Below, piece after piece: positions 34,085 through 45,692 of a DNA stretch of 64,000 nt (position 1 is the stretch's first letter; the number at the start of each line of letters is the position of its first letter). The DNA comes from Aphanomyces cochlioides. Its lineage: Eukaryota > Oomycota > Saprolegniomycetes > Saprolegniales > Verrucalvaceae. Under the pieces are notes generated by a model. That model was not told the origin of the DNA. It was given only the letters and a program-made list of their open reading frames with translations, and searched no databases. A program made the position numbers and the translations under genes. The DNA is taken from assembly GCA_019828595.1 (NCBI GenBank), contig JAHQRK010000023.1, positions 310,001 to 374,000 on the forward strand, read 5' to 3'.

Positions 34085-35361
34085 TCATGCATCATTTTGC
34101 CTTCCAGAGTTGACATAGAGATCCATGAGTGCTTGACGCTTGGCGCGCGGTTGGCCTCTCTCACCAAAGATGCTCTTGTATGGACGCGGGACGTAAGCTT
34201 TCTTGACAGGAGGACTAGTGACGTCGATGGAGGACGTGGCGCCAGAGGGAGCGCGGCGTTTCGTGGAAATCCATTCCATACCTTTGTCAGTCACATCTGG
34301 TCGGTTTTCTTTGTCACATAAAGGCCTGCGATGCTCGACTGCTTGAGGCTTTGGTGGAGGTACAGACACCTCGTAATCAATGCCATCTAGTCAAATATAA
34401 GTACAACGAGCAAGGGGTGAAAGAACGCACCGCTGAGAGACGAATCCGAGTCGATGTCAGACACTGCGTCCACTGCGACACTAGGCTTTGCAATTACGAG
34501 AGGCGAATCTGGCAATGGCGCGTGAATTATATCTATCAGACATAGATGAGCCTGAGAGCTTCTTGGATAAAGTTACCGTCAAAGACATAGCTGCTGTCCG
34601 TGTGATAGCCATCAAGGTCTTGTGAGCACTATTGAGAGCAGTAAGTTCAGATTGCTCTCGCACTATGACATCTTACCACATCTTCGAAGTCTTCAATATC
34701 CTCGTCATCTTCAGTATCTGCCAAGTAGGCATTTGTTTCAACCACTGGTAGTCGAATGCCGAGATCAAACTTGGGTGGATCCATTTCAAGCTGTGTGTCG
34801 GGGCCTTCCGTCTCTTCATTCATTTGTCGATCGATCGTTGCATTGTGCGATTGTTCAATTGGACGACTTCGTGTTGGTTCTTCAGTGTCATGGAAGAGCC
34901 CGCGGGCAAGACTTGCGAGTTTTGTTGCTTCTCGGAAGTAGATAGTATTCTCCATGTTGTATTGTTGCGCATTGCTGAAGACTGTAAGAATGTCGCTTTT
35001 GAAGTCGTCCAACGAATGGTATGCTTGTCGAGAGATGTTCTAACACGAGGTACTCTTAGTTGATCCCCTTGGGAATGTATATGCTAACCTTCTCGATGAT
35101 GGAGAACGACATTGGCTTCGCAATTTTCTCAAGATAGTCTGGCACCTACTCAATCACAGTTGTAAGATCAGAGCCCATGAGCAGACACAACCTCGCGAGT
35201 GTCAACAGGGCGGTAAAACAGCTCGTACGCGTCCTTCTTCACTAAAGTTCGCAGGAGTCGTGTCATTGAATCCTTTAAATCCTAGACACAGAGAATGAGG
35301 TTCGTTCCTCGACCTGGCGACAGTCTACCTCCTCGTGCACTTTGGCGTGGCCGCAACTCAT
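34085..35361 (-). CDS. Bromodomain protein
   Basis: Acetyl-lysine reader. The first exon is short (MSCGHAKVHEE); the following exons assemble a bromodomain: DSMTRLLRTLVKKDAYELFY, REVPDYLEKIAKPMSFSIIE, KNISRQAYHSLDDFKSDI, VFSNAQQYNMENTIYFREA. The acetyl-lysine-binding asparagine is in the QYN motif, where most bromodomains read YN. The rest of the protein is disordered and acidic, with DTEDDEDIEDFED and, near the end, a basic KRRAPSGATSS and PRPYKSIFGERG. The layout resembles BRD7/BRD9-type or single-bromodomain protist proteins, but no second domain is seen. Introns of about 45-60 nt. Confidence 0.82.
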
Positions 35362-35811
35362 CTTCTCTTCGCGCTCTCTTGAAATTCAAAATGAATAAAA
35401 AAATATCAGACATTTTTAAATATTTTTGTACGAGCACGCTCATATAAAGTTCAAAATAATTAAAATATATTTCAGTATTGTCGTTTTAATAGAAAACTGG
35501 AGTCGTGCGGAATAAATTTTGACGCAAGCAACTTGACGCAACAATTGACGCATACAAAATTCAAGTGAAAAGAAATTGAATGTTTCGAACATGTTTTCAA
35601 ACATTTAAAACGTTTGAAATTACACTATTTAATGGTCACGATCGAGGTCAATACAAGAAAATGTTTGCGTAAACTTTAAGTAGTGTAAGCGTCAATTAAT
35701 TGAAAATTTTTCAAAACATATCAAATTTCCAGTTTTGGACCAAAACGACAATATTTTAAATATATTTATGTTTTTTATTCCTTGGAAGTGCTTGACATCC
35801 AAAGTGGAGAG
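35362..35811. other. AT-rich divergent promoter region
   Basis: About 450 bases between the bromodomain gene and NAT9, strongly AT-rich, with short repeated words such as TTGACGCAA (35519-35560). No gene seen. Confidence 0.5.
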
Positions 35812-36452
35812 ATGCGATTGGAGGTCAAGGTCCAAGGCGATCGTGTCCGTCTTGTGCCGTACATGGCACGGCATGTGCCCAAGTATCATGCATGGATGCA
35901 AGATCCATTCTTGCTGGAAGTGACAGCATCCGAGCCATTGAGCTTGGAAGAAGAGAAGCAGATGCAGGTGACATGGCGCGAAGATCCGACAAAAGCAACA
36001 TTCATCGTCCACGTCCATGCGTTTGACAACACAAACGACGAAACCGAGGACGAAATGGCCGGCGATGTGAATCTCTTCTTCAATGACTCTGACGACAACA
36101 CGAATTGTGAGATCGACGTCATGATTGCTGAAGCCAAATGGCGAGGTGCTGGTCTTGGCGCAGAAACCGTGCAGCTCATGATGGCGTATGCGGTGGTCCA
36201 TCTCAATGCCCGACGGTTCTATTGCAAAATCAACGAAACAAACGGCGCGTCGCTCAAACTCTTCCAAAAGTACGTCTCATGCCCTCTTCATCCCTTCTCA
36301 ATGCTCTTCACAGACTGGGCTACGTCCAATGCAATTACGTCAAAGCCTTCCAGGAATTCGAACTTGAATTTCACATCACAGACGAAAAACGAACTGAGCT
36401 TGTCGCTCGACTAGATCGAGCTCGCTTGATTGAAGCAGTGCTTGACGACTGA
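35812..36452 (+). CDS. NAT9: N-acetyltransferase 9-like GNAT protein
   Basis: GNAT-family acetyltransferase; the animal NAT9 acts on tubulin/microtubule stability. Start MRLEVKVQGDRVRLVPYMAR matches the NAT9 opening, so the ATG at 35812 is preferred over the frame's upstream extension. Family blocks: HVPKYHAWMQDP, LTASEP-like VTASEPLSLEEE, WREDPTKATFIVH, GDVNLFFND, CEIDVMIAEAKWRGAGLGAE (acetyl-CoA motif A, RGAGLGAE), ETNGASLKLFQK. A 44 nt intron at 36270-36313 rejoins at LGYVQCNYVKAFQEFELEF. Complete. Confidence 0.9.
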
Positions 36453-36620
36453 GCAGCAGCTGTAGCCTTGAAATCCGATAAACCTTGCAAGCTTTCTAGC
36501 AGTCTTCCAAATGGCCGTCGCTTTCGATAAAAAATAACCCAAACCTCGATCTCAAACCCCTTCACGCCCAAAAATACTTGAAAACGTTTCTTGACGAAGC
36601 GTCGCAAGGAGCGATCCGTC

Positions 36621-39517
36621 ATGGTGTCGTCCAAGGGCCAGCCATCAGTCGCAGCGACAGAGGTCGATATAATTCCTTGCTGCACAGGAAAATAACGGTG
36701 CTTGTCGTGTAGGCTGACGTCAAAGTGGATGTGGATGAGGAGGATGCAAAGAAGGAAATCGCTGCAGCTGAAGCCATTGACGATGATGAAGATGAGAGTG
36801 ACGATGACAACGAGGAAGACACGGTGCTGCTTCACAACGCTCTTGCATCGTCGCTCACGACTTCCTTTATGATAGGGGCTGACGGAGAACCAAAATCGCT
36901 TGTTGTATTTGATCTCGCTCTACACAAAGCCAGCGGTCTTGTCGACCGACAAGGAGGAATGGATTCGGAAACCAGCATTGCTGGTGCTCTTGTACGAAGC
37001 AATCGTGTCCCAAGCTGTTGATTACGACTACGCACCAGCATCCGAGCTTGTCGAGACGAAACGCAAGTATTTCAACATTTCACAAGAAGGCAAGTCAGAT
37101 TTGGATTTCCTACGGGAGGAAGAACTTGTCAATGGACTCAAGCTCTCATCCAAGACGTACCAGCCCGTCACGTGCTACCAGATTTCAGAGAAGGGACAAG
37201 AACTTATCACAAAACTCTCCAAGAAGGACAAAACGCCCATCCATGACATGGTTTTCTTCTTCTTGAATCGTCGAGTTGATTGGCATCGTGTAGGCGTATG
37301 CCCCAGGGACGCGCAATCTTCTCCATGTCGAGTGGGATGGACAAGAGTACTGGCTCGTGGATTCACAAAGTGGCTACCGTCGCATTTCAGCCGTCACGGA
37401 AACAGAGACTGTCTCGTACGTGTCGAGCGCTTACGTGCCACAGTGTCTTCGCCGTGGTGGACGGCCGACGCTCAGTAATGCACACAGAGCCCATGAATGT
37501 GGCTTGAGTGATTCGACCATCAAAGACGAGCTGGATGAAATCATTACGCTCAATTCCGTGTCAATCATCGTGTCCGAGTTCATTCCATTTGGGGCGAACC
37601 AAGTTGTACAGCTGAATTGCAACCTTGGTTCAACAGAGCGTGTCCAAGGCGGCTTTTTCACAGCCGTCGTCGACACACAATCCACGGGAACTCAAATTGC
37701 CGTTGATCCAGGCTTGACATCGATCAATATCTTGGACTATTCATTGACAAACCATGTGAATTTTGAAGCGGATATTCATTACCCCGAAGCTCCAGGCGTC
37801 GTCCAAGTCGAAACGTTTGGATGTTCCCTCACAGCGTCTGGCGCTTGCTTTTATGGCATGCAGGTGGATGATTCGAGTTCGCGAAAGTTGAAAGAGTTGA
37901 TTGTTTTCGCGTAGGTTGAAGCCATCATGGATCGTATCAAAGACAACATTTCACTCGATCATCTGTCACGTCTTTTGGTTGACGTTCAATCTGATTCATC
38001 TCAAATAGTCGACAGCGTCTTGTCGTCGTATCAGCGGAGCTTGCTCAGCTTGGTTTTCTTGAATGAACATTCAAATCGCGACAAAATCAATTTGATCATT
38101 GCCAACGAAATCACGCCCCACTTGACAGCTGAGGAGTACATGGACAAGGGCGAGTATGAAAACGAACTCAAGCAAGTCATCGGTGATACAAGAGCAGCCT
38201 TTGACATCAGCGAGCACGACACGCTTGTCTTTGGATCCTATGGACTCTTGATTGCCGGCCCAAATTCACGCCACCACGAACCACTCTTGTGCTCATTCTT
38301 GGAGTACGAAAGCATGAATCTCTTCACACAAAACTTCTTTGCGCGCATGTTCATCTTGGTTGATGACATGAAAACAGTTCGAACCATAGTTGATGTTGCT
38401 GAGCGAGACCCGAATTGCCTCGCGGATATTCGCCGCCGTCTTGCAGTGTTGTCACAACAAGTCATTTTGATGGAGGAAACGCTTGGATTTCTTCGGGAGT
38501 CGCTCGACGAAGCAGAGATTCCACCTGAACCGCCTGAACAAGCTGGACGCGCACTGTACGAGCGATTGCAACTTGGAGTACGATATTACTTCAGTCATCA
38601 TTGACGTGACATGTATTTTGTAGAGCCTCAGCGCACAGTTGAAACGACGCGTCAAAGATCTCGAGAAGAAAATGGATGGAGCCCGGCATGAACTGGCTGT
38701 GCTCAATGAATTGAGCGCAATTTTCAGTGAAGAGCGCATTTTCAAACAGCACGAAGCGATTCGATTCCAAACGAGAAGTTTGTGCGAACTTCAGACGATC
38801 AACGAACGATCCGCCACGACGCTTCAGTTGATTCAAATCGTCCTCTCGGGATCACTCGCGTTTGAAATCCTCCATCAATTGACAGGCGACTGGTCTCTCA
38901 TGAACGAGAGCTGGGCGAAATCGTTTCTAAATGCGCTTGTGCTCAATGCACCTGGTCTTTGGTACGGTGTATAGCCGACTCGACACCTTGATAAACTTTG
39001 TCCGATCAGGTTTTTCCTCAGTTTGCTGTTTTGGGCGATAGTGGCTAGCGTGTTGTTGTTCCTGTTCAAGCGATTTATGTACCGCGCCCAGGGCGTTGTC
39101 ACCATACGCATGACACGGCAAGTGCCAATTGATATCAAGAACCTTGCGACGTTTCTTCGATCTAAAACCATTTCCGTATGGCTTTCATCCATGTCTTCGT
39201 GGACTGAGAAAATTGAATGCATAGGATGAGTCCCACGTCTATGATGGCAATGTCAAGATTGCCAAGGTAGTCTGGAACGAGCAATTCAAAAAGGAATGGG
39301 GTGGTACTGTCCCGACTGTCCAGGTGTGCCTTCCATTTTTATGAGTGTAATCATATGTGGGTTCTTCTAGTTGGAATATGATCAGGAAAATGCATTCATG
39401 CTTCAAATATGCATTTCATACCGGCGACGACAAGCCAACAAGCAACTGGCATTCAATGCAGATGAACTATACACACGGCTCATGCAGGAACTGGACGCAG
39501 CAAAGATTTTCAAATAG
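36621..39517 (+). CDS. Large conserved-looking protein with C-terminal membrane anchor, unknown function
   Basis: A gene of about nine exons joined cleanly in frame: MVSSKGQPSVAATE, acidic DVKVDVDEEDAKKE, then LTENQNRLLYLISLYTKPAV, EWIRKPALLVLLYEAIVSQ, ETKRKYFNISQEGKSDLDFL, CYQISEKGQELITKL (winged-helix-like), a beta-rich middle (YWLVDSQSGYRRISAV, INILDYSLTNHVNFEADI, VQVETFGCSLTASGACFYGM), then helical (DRIKDNISLDHLSRLLVDVQ, LSAQLKRRVKDLEKKMDGAR). Near the end two hydrophobic segments, LIQIVLSGSLAFEILHQL and FFLSLLFWAIVASVLLFLF, are followed by a 100-residue soluble tail ending at 39515-39517. Introns include about 36839-36888, 37252-37294, 37867-37914, 38581-38624 and 38961-39010. No known domain was recognised. 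Looks functional. Confidence 0.8.
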
Positions 39518-39632
39518 CCTTAAGCAATATTTACGCTGACGACAGCGACGCTGACGATGCTTGCAATCGAGCTAAAAGTGCTGTGCAGGCGCTAACATCC
39601 AAATCACGACACGACTTCAGCTTTGGCGGCTA

Positions 39633-41077
39633 TCACAAATGTACATGATCAACAACAGCAGTGTCAAGAGACAATACCGTCGAATTAAAATCAATTGTCA
39701 TGAGTCCCTCCATTGTTGAGAGTTGATTTTGCATGTGTGTAACCCAACGCATGCCTTGATCAATGTTGTTTGTCATGGCTTGCACAAAGACATCACACGA
39801 GACACCCATGAGTGTTTCAACAAACTACAGCCTGACGGTGAACTTGGTTGATTCATTTCAGGAGTACAGACCTGGGGATCGACGGACACTAAGAGGGAGC
39901 GCGTGCCATCTTCCACAAATACTTTTAATTCGTACATGCCTGACGCAAAATCGAAGGAGGCTACAGACTTCACAAATGCTTTAATGACAGCTTGTTGCAA
40001 TGTTGTTGACTTCGACAAGTACGTGAATGGTTTCATGGGATGCGGTGCAATTGTGGTGATACGTGATCCCGATGGTTGTGGCAAGGAAATGTTGAATGAT
40101 GGCGGAGGCATGTGAGATGCCGTGGATGTCTGTGGCATTGAATTTTGAATTGAAGTTGCTGTTGGCAAAGAAGATTGAATAGACGGTGGCTGTGCTACGG
40201 TTGATCTGGATGGTGCCAATGAAGGACGTTCCTTGTGTGGCAAAGGCGAGCCATAAAAGAGATGTCGAATCGTTGGATCAGTTGCTCGCTCTTCGTCCGA
40301 CAATGCTTCTTTGTCTTCTTCCACTTCAGCAACAGAACTGGAATTACCTTGCGGAATGGTTGTAGCATCGAGTCTACATCACAAAGTGTCATCAAAAGAT
40401 GAGAAAATTGGTCGTCGCACGTTTCGAGTTCTGAGTTGCCACTTGCCCCGAGAACAACCACAGAGGTGAGCATAAGCAATCCATGACGAATTTGAACATT
40501 TTCGATGATAATCTATCCAAAAAGAGACCTTGAGCGAGACAAGAAAAAGAAAATAACCTTGGTGCCTCGGGGTGTTGTTGCACTTAAATTGTTTAATCGT
40601 TTGTACCTACGTGCCATGAATTCTCGAGACGATCATTTTGTAGTGTACTCAATTGCAAATGCCAAGGTGTAGCCGTCTGTTAAGCAAAACTTAAGCATTC
40701 GATTTGGTGTATCTTCTCGTCGTTGTTCATGCCCCGCACCGACATTTGTGACTTCAACGACCTATTCATGAGTTCAGGCGATTTGTGTGAAATGCCAGAG
40801 GGCAACCTGCAAAAAGTACCGTCCTTGAAGCACAACTTGGTCCAATCCATGCAGATTTGGTGGAAGGGACGGTTTGCACGAAGATTGAATATCCGCAAAG
40901 AGAAATTGATCCATGAAATATTCGTCTCGTTCGCCACGTGAGAGAGTTCTACAGCCGATTTACACAAGGATACCCTGAGCCTTACCTCGCGATACGTTGC
41001 TGTAGAGCTTGAATCTGTTCTTCACAGCGATGTGCCCATTCATCTCGAAGATTCGCAATGGCGCGACACGCATCCAT
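39633..41077 (-). CDS. RMI1: RecQ-mediated genome instability protein 1 (RMI1)
   Basis: Subunit of the BLM/Sgs1-TopIII-RMI dissolvasome. Start MDACRAIANLRDEWAHRC. Next exons carry EYFMDQFLFADIQSSCKP, then HGLDQVVLQGRYFLQVVEVT, then RMLKFCLTDGYTLAFAIEY, which is the RMI1 OB1 fold (LQV..., LxLTDGxxxxxAxEY, GTK). A Ser/Pro-rich linker is followed by PFTYLSKSTTLQQAVIKAFV and SGMYELKVFVEDGTRSLLVS, the second OB fold (ELxVxVxDGTxxLxV). The C-terminus is GVSCDVFVQAMTNNIDQGM to HVHL. Introns about 45 nt. Initiator-like CATTTTCCAATTTG lies about 16-30 bases upstream. Both OB folds recognisable, so a full-length RMI1 including the RMI2-binding domain. Confidence 0.85.
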
Positions 41078-41092
41078 CTTGCAACTAAAAGG

Positions 41093-41107
41093 CAAATTGG
41101 AAAATGC
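41093..41107 (-). promoter_or_regulatory. Oomycete-type initiator before RMI1
   Basis: On the minus strand GCATTTTCCAATTTG, 15 bases before the RMI1 ATG (41075-41077). It differs from the PSMG4 initiator mainly at the first base. Confidence 0.5.
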
Positions 41108-41292
41108 GCGAAAATATTGAAATCAACTCTGTAAATCAAATATTTCAGCCAATAAATCATTTTTACTATATTGACTTTCCGAATTATTTTCTATTTTCAT
41201 CACATAAATTATTTTGTCCGATAAAATTCTTTTCCAACTTTCATTGAAAGGAAATCCATGCAACAAACTCGACTAACATGGACGTTCAAGCC

Positions 41293-42195
41293 TCATGCTT
41301 CCCTGGTCGTATTGTAGTCGCTCACAGGCTGCGCAAAGGGAATATGTTCGTCGTGCATATCACTAAATAACACGTCGAACGCAAACTAGTAAATATTGTG
41401 AGTTCACTCGCGGCGAGGAAGGATGTAAAACCTCAGGTCGATGACGTAGAACAATGACTTGAGGGAGCTCAATGCAATAGACTTTGCCAAGGTAAAAGAG
41501 GACGCAAACCGAGGCCACGCTCAGGATGTACAAGATCATGACTTGGGGGTACTCATCGCCGTCCGTGTATGCCAGCAACGTCTACAATCGTTTGCAAGGT
41601 CATGCCAGAATTGTAATTCTGAATACATACCGTAAAGCCGACAAAACCAGCAAGAAAGAGAATCGCGAGCACTGACGTGCGCAGCGCGTAAAAGCGAACT
41701 ACTTGCTCGTCCGACGTGCCACTAGGAAATTGACCCAAGAAATGGTCAATCTTGCGATGGTAATAACCGAGGATTTTCAATTTGTACGGGGCCGTCGCGA
41801 GCTCAATCTACGTAAAGATTGTGCAGAGAAACACGCACCACGACGTCATACGCACCTCATGCCAGTAGCTCCATCGCTTGGTATGTCCTTCTGGCCAACG
41901 CACGCAATATCTGTGCTGCGTTTGTCAAAGTTAGAGTGTGCGAGGGCAAGTTTTCCCGTACCAATGCGCGCGCCAAGACAAAAACGATCATGAGCACGCT
42001 GAAGTAGAACAGCGGTTCTTTGACAAAATAGTCGCACGTTTGCGCAGCCAAGACGGTAGGGACCACGATAAAACACGCCCAGAGGACGATAAACATCAGG
42101 CGGAGCTTCTCGTGGTTGCCAATCATCGCATCTTCTAGAAAGGGCGGAAACCGCCGCAAGATGTAGCGCTGATGTTTTTGGTAGCTGTCACTCAT
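41293..42195 (-). CDS. Multi-pass membrane protein, unknown
   Basis: Four exons: MSDSYQKHQRYILRRFPPFL to VLMIVFVLARAL; HRYCVRWPEGHTKRWSYWHE; IELATAPYKLKILGYYHRKI to AGFVGFT; LLAYTDGDEYPQVMILYILS to VIVLRHRPE; and a tail FAFDVLFSDMHDEHIPFAQP. Introns about 41950-41995, 41820-41865, 41583-41631 and 41388-41432. At least four hydrophobic helices are visible: LMFIVLWACFIVVPTVLAA, FYFSVLMIVFVLARAL, SVLAILFLAGFVGFT and VMILYILSVASVCVLFYLG. No transporter or receptor signature was found. The ATG at 42195 is preferred over the upstream one at 42219. Confidence 0.75.
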
Positions 42196-42573
42196 GCAAA
42201 GAAAAATCCAAAGTCCCATTTTGACAGATTTTTACAGCGCCAACATAATTTGACCATCAATATATCAACTTAGAGAGGTTATTTTACACTTGACGTTTGT
42301 ATTAACACATCTTGCACTACTTCGAAGTATGGACTTTCTCACCTGTGGTTCATTCAAACCATATCAATTGAATTGCTACGCTGTAGTTGATCCACAGATT
42401 TACCAGTAGGATGACCCTTCCTCTCAGGAGGGTCTCAAATGCAATGCTCGTACTAGTATTTTGTCGTCAAATTATAAATTCTAAGAGTTTTTAGATGTTT
42501 TTTTAATATTTGTTAATTGATACTTATTTTATTATTTAATCATTTTTCAAGAAGATTTTTCACACCTTGCAAC

Positions 42574-44616
42574 ATGAGTGCGCCAGCGCCGATCCCTGAA
42601 GAGATCGGGATTATCCTTACGCCACAGCAAAGAAGCGCGGTCCAAGACCGTGTGAATGCATTGCTTGGATGGAACTCGAAGGAATTGGCTCCCATGGCCA
42701 TCGGCATGCCCATGCTTCGCGCGAATCGCAAGCAAATTGTCGACATGGGCTATTTAGTTGGTTCTCTCTGGTCAGGCATTCGGTAGAACGGCACCGTCAT
42801 CTCTTGGCTTCATATCGTGTATGATAGATATTTGGCGCTTCTTGTGGCAGGACGATGCTATTTGATCTCGCACAATTACGAGATTCGAGAAACGTGGCTG
42901 TTTGCACCACTTCGACAGCAAGACCGACCTGCCGCTGCACCGGCTGAAGAATTGAGTCAACACATGTGGACAATTCTCGACGGCACATTGGTCATGAATC
43001 AAGTACTTCAAGCGTTGATTGTACGACGCCTTGCTTACTTCTCTCTAGGATAAGCTCTGTTTTGTCATTTCCGATTTACTCACGATGAATGGGATCTCGG
43101 TCATGTCGAACAAGCTCGAAGATCGACTCAAGGTACGCTTACCGACATTTATGAGGCTCATCGCAGTCGTCTAGACGATTCAAAACTCGGTCATCAGCCC
43201 ACTACTCAAGACGCCGGTACCAAAAGGACACCCACCGAGTCAATTCGCTCTCATTTTCCCACCGAATCGACCACTCAACAAGATGTCAAGCTCCATTCGT
43301 CAGCTGACGCCAACGCCAACTAACACCGCCGTCCAGCATTCTGGTACCTAAGATTTGATTCCCTTGGGTAGTAATTCTTTCAATCGTCTAGGGCTTGTCT
43401 TTATCCCGCAAGCTCTTCCATATGCCCCAGGGTACGCCAAAGGCTTCTACTACTGGACGTATCCATCACTTACAACAGCATTTTTCCAACTCGGTGTCGA
43501 ATGGCGCGGCATGTACGCTCTTTCTGGATTCTCCGCATGACTCATCACTTCATTGTAGGCCAAAGAAACCAGTTTTTAAGCTAAATGTGTTTGACAAGGG
43601 CATGTCAGTCTTCTATGACTGGATTACATTTCCACCAGGTATCACTGCCGCCTTCACTTTGTCCGAATGGCTCTTGTAGATGTCTACGAGCATTTCCGCA
43701 ACGACAAAAAAGCGTCGCAACGGATCATTGAATGCATCTACGACAACGAAACGTGTACATTCATCCCCCATGACGACAAGAATGAAGCAAGTGGAAATCC
43801 CAACTATGCTCTGGACCACCTTGGCGTTGGATGGCGGCAAGGCGGTTGGAAGCTCATTCGCGTGCGCAAAGATATTGGTAGACCGATAGAACGTTCCCAC
43901 GTCCTCGCGCTTGAGAAAGCTATCGGCGACAACATTCGTGGCGATGAAATTGAGCACTTCTTTGTCCATGACGATCGTCTTCACAAGCAAGACGTGGATG
44001 CTGCTTCTGCGGCGACGTCATGGAAGAAAAATCCTCCAGGCAGCAGTGGCAGCACTCCAGCGACTGCCGCAAACTCCGCCGCGGTGCCCACGACGACTGG
44101 ACAAGGCGTCTGCTACGATTTCCAAAACAAGGGTGTCTGTCAACGCGGTGCCAAGTGCCACTTCTCCCACTGCGCATGCCACAACGTATGTACGTGCACT
44201 CCGACGGCACATACGTATGGCCAGCGCCCTGACTTTCGACGGAATGATTTCGATGCGCCGCCAGAATCAGCCGAGGGAAAAGTTGATCTCTCAACGACCG
44301 ACGTCCTCTTGCCAGTGCAAGGTACACATAGCTAGTTTTGTTTCAGCGTTGGATGATCGTTGCTTTTGTAGTCGTGGATGAAGTCCCTGAGGCAGTGAAG
44401 GTTCGCCTTCAGACGAATCCAACGGGGGTATATGCGCCATTGACAGCCTTTGACAAGGACACTATTGCAGCAAAACGAGCTCTCGTGAGTGCGACGGGGA
44501 ATCGCCGCATGTGGTCGAGTTTGGGCATTGACGACAGCAAGAAAGCCAAGAAAAAAGCAAAGGTGGGATGGATTGTGTCGTCGTTAGGAGACGTTGCGTA
44601 TGTACGAGACAAGTAA
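42574..44616 (+). CDS. mRNA guanylyltransferase-like protein lacking catalytic lysine, with CCCH zinc finger
   Basis: The fold of the mRNA capping guanylyltransferase is recognisable along the chain, but key residues are replaced. Exon 1 ends MGYLVGSLWSGI, joined across 42783-42827 to RYLALLVAGRCYLISHNYEI: the spacing matches motif I (YKVxWKxDGxRY), yet the nucleotidyl-acceptor Lys is Leu and the Asp is Ser. Motif III region DGTLVMNQDKLCFVISDLLTM is kept. Motif IV appears as HSGLVFIPQALPYAPG (Asp lost). Motif V, normally LKWKP, reads YYWTYPSLTTAFF (both lysines lost). Then RIIECIYDN and GWKLIRVRKDIGRP (motif VI-like). After the OB-like part comes a CCCH finger, CYDFQNKGVCQRGAKCHFSH (C-x8-C-x5-C-x3-H), a His/Cys-rich stretch and a Lys-rich tail. 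Seven introns of 40-50 nt. All joins keep frame; no stop or frameshift, so it looks maintained as a non-catalytic relative. Confidence 0.8.
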
Positions 44617-44630
44617 TGATTGATCAATGT

Positions 44631-45307
44631 CTACCCGCTGCGGAACGAACGAGACCATTGCTCTCTCACAGTCAAGAATGCTTGACCTAATGTGAGTTCG
44701 GTCAACGGCACTTCATTGTCGATACCCTAGTCATGTCGACGAATAGAAAGGCGGTCAAAAACGGCGACGTACACGCATGAGCACACGATTCGTGACCGAT
44801 TGCGTATCAGTTTCAAAGATAACACCACCATCCAACACTTCATCAAACGTGAGAAGGACCAACTCGAGGTTGTCCAAAATCGAATGTCGATCCATGTGTC
44901 CTTTAAGCATGTGGCTCACGGCATCGAATGCACCGTCGAGCACGTTGAGCAAGATCAGTTCGTTCTACACAGCCACGTCATCTTCAAATCGGCACCCTTT
45001 GCGACGCACCTCGTGGGACGAGCCGACGACATACATCGAGTTTTCATTCTGGCTGCGGAACACCGAGACAATGTTGTCGAGGAGAATAATCTCTGCTTCC
45101 TGGCGCGCATTCATCGTCTTGGTCTTTCCCCAAATTTTCTTTTCTAGAGCATTCTGTTCCTTCAAGCTTGGATACGACGCTCGGTCATAGTACTTTGCAC
45201 AGAGACGATTCCCTTCAGCATCAAGGACAAAGATAGCTTTCACACTTGGGTTTGTTCCAGACTACACAGTCCACCTTTAGTCTCATCCACGGCGCCGCAC
45301 GTACCAT
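44631..45307 (-). CDS. COPZ: Coatomer subunit zeta (COPI)
   Basis: Small COPI coat subunit with a longin fold. Exon 1 is the ATG alone (45305-45307), followed by a 43 nt intron; exon 2 starts SGTNPSVKAIFVLDAEGNRL, then CAKYYDRASYPSLKEQNALE, KKIWGKTKTMNARQEAEIIL, SMYVVGSSHE. Exon 3: NELILLNVLDGAFDAVSHML, LDNLELVLLTFDEVLDGGVI, ETDTQSVTNRVLM. Last exon: GIDNEVPLTELTLGQAFLTV and stop at 44631-44633. The D-G-G-V-I-x-E-T-D block is the family signature. Full length. Stops of this gene and the capping-like gene are 14 bases apart. Confidence 0.95.
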
Positions 45308-45511
45308 TGTGTCTGTGGCAGGCAAAATGGACGTGTGGCGCGATCAAATACTTTATCGAAGGGTTTTAATATTATAAAATTTATCTTGATATTTTTATAC
45401 TTTTATTTAAATGTTTATCAATAAAGTAAATTTTACTACAATTGGATTGGCTAATATTTGTCACGGTGGAGTACTTTGATTGGCTATTGTACAGAAAAGC
45501 CGGATTGTCGA

Positions 45512-45526
45512 TCATTTTCAAATTTG
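45512..45526 (+). promoter_or_regulatory. Oomycete-type initiator before the EF-hand/ankyrin gene
   Basis: TCATTTTCAAATTTG, identical over 15 bases to the sequence before PSMG4. It lies 167 bases before the ATG at 45693, so this gene would have a longer 5' UTR. Confidence 0.5.
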
Positions 45527-45692
45527 GCGCCAAAGTCACAAGCAGAACAGAGGAGAAAGGACAACTTGCCCGTCGATGGATGTGCCGTCTATGCAGCATG
45601 ACGCGTTGCGCGTATGGATAAATGGAACACATTTGATGATAAAGAGCGTCTGAAAGACGAAGCGACACTGTAGAGGATGCACTTTCGGTTTC

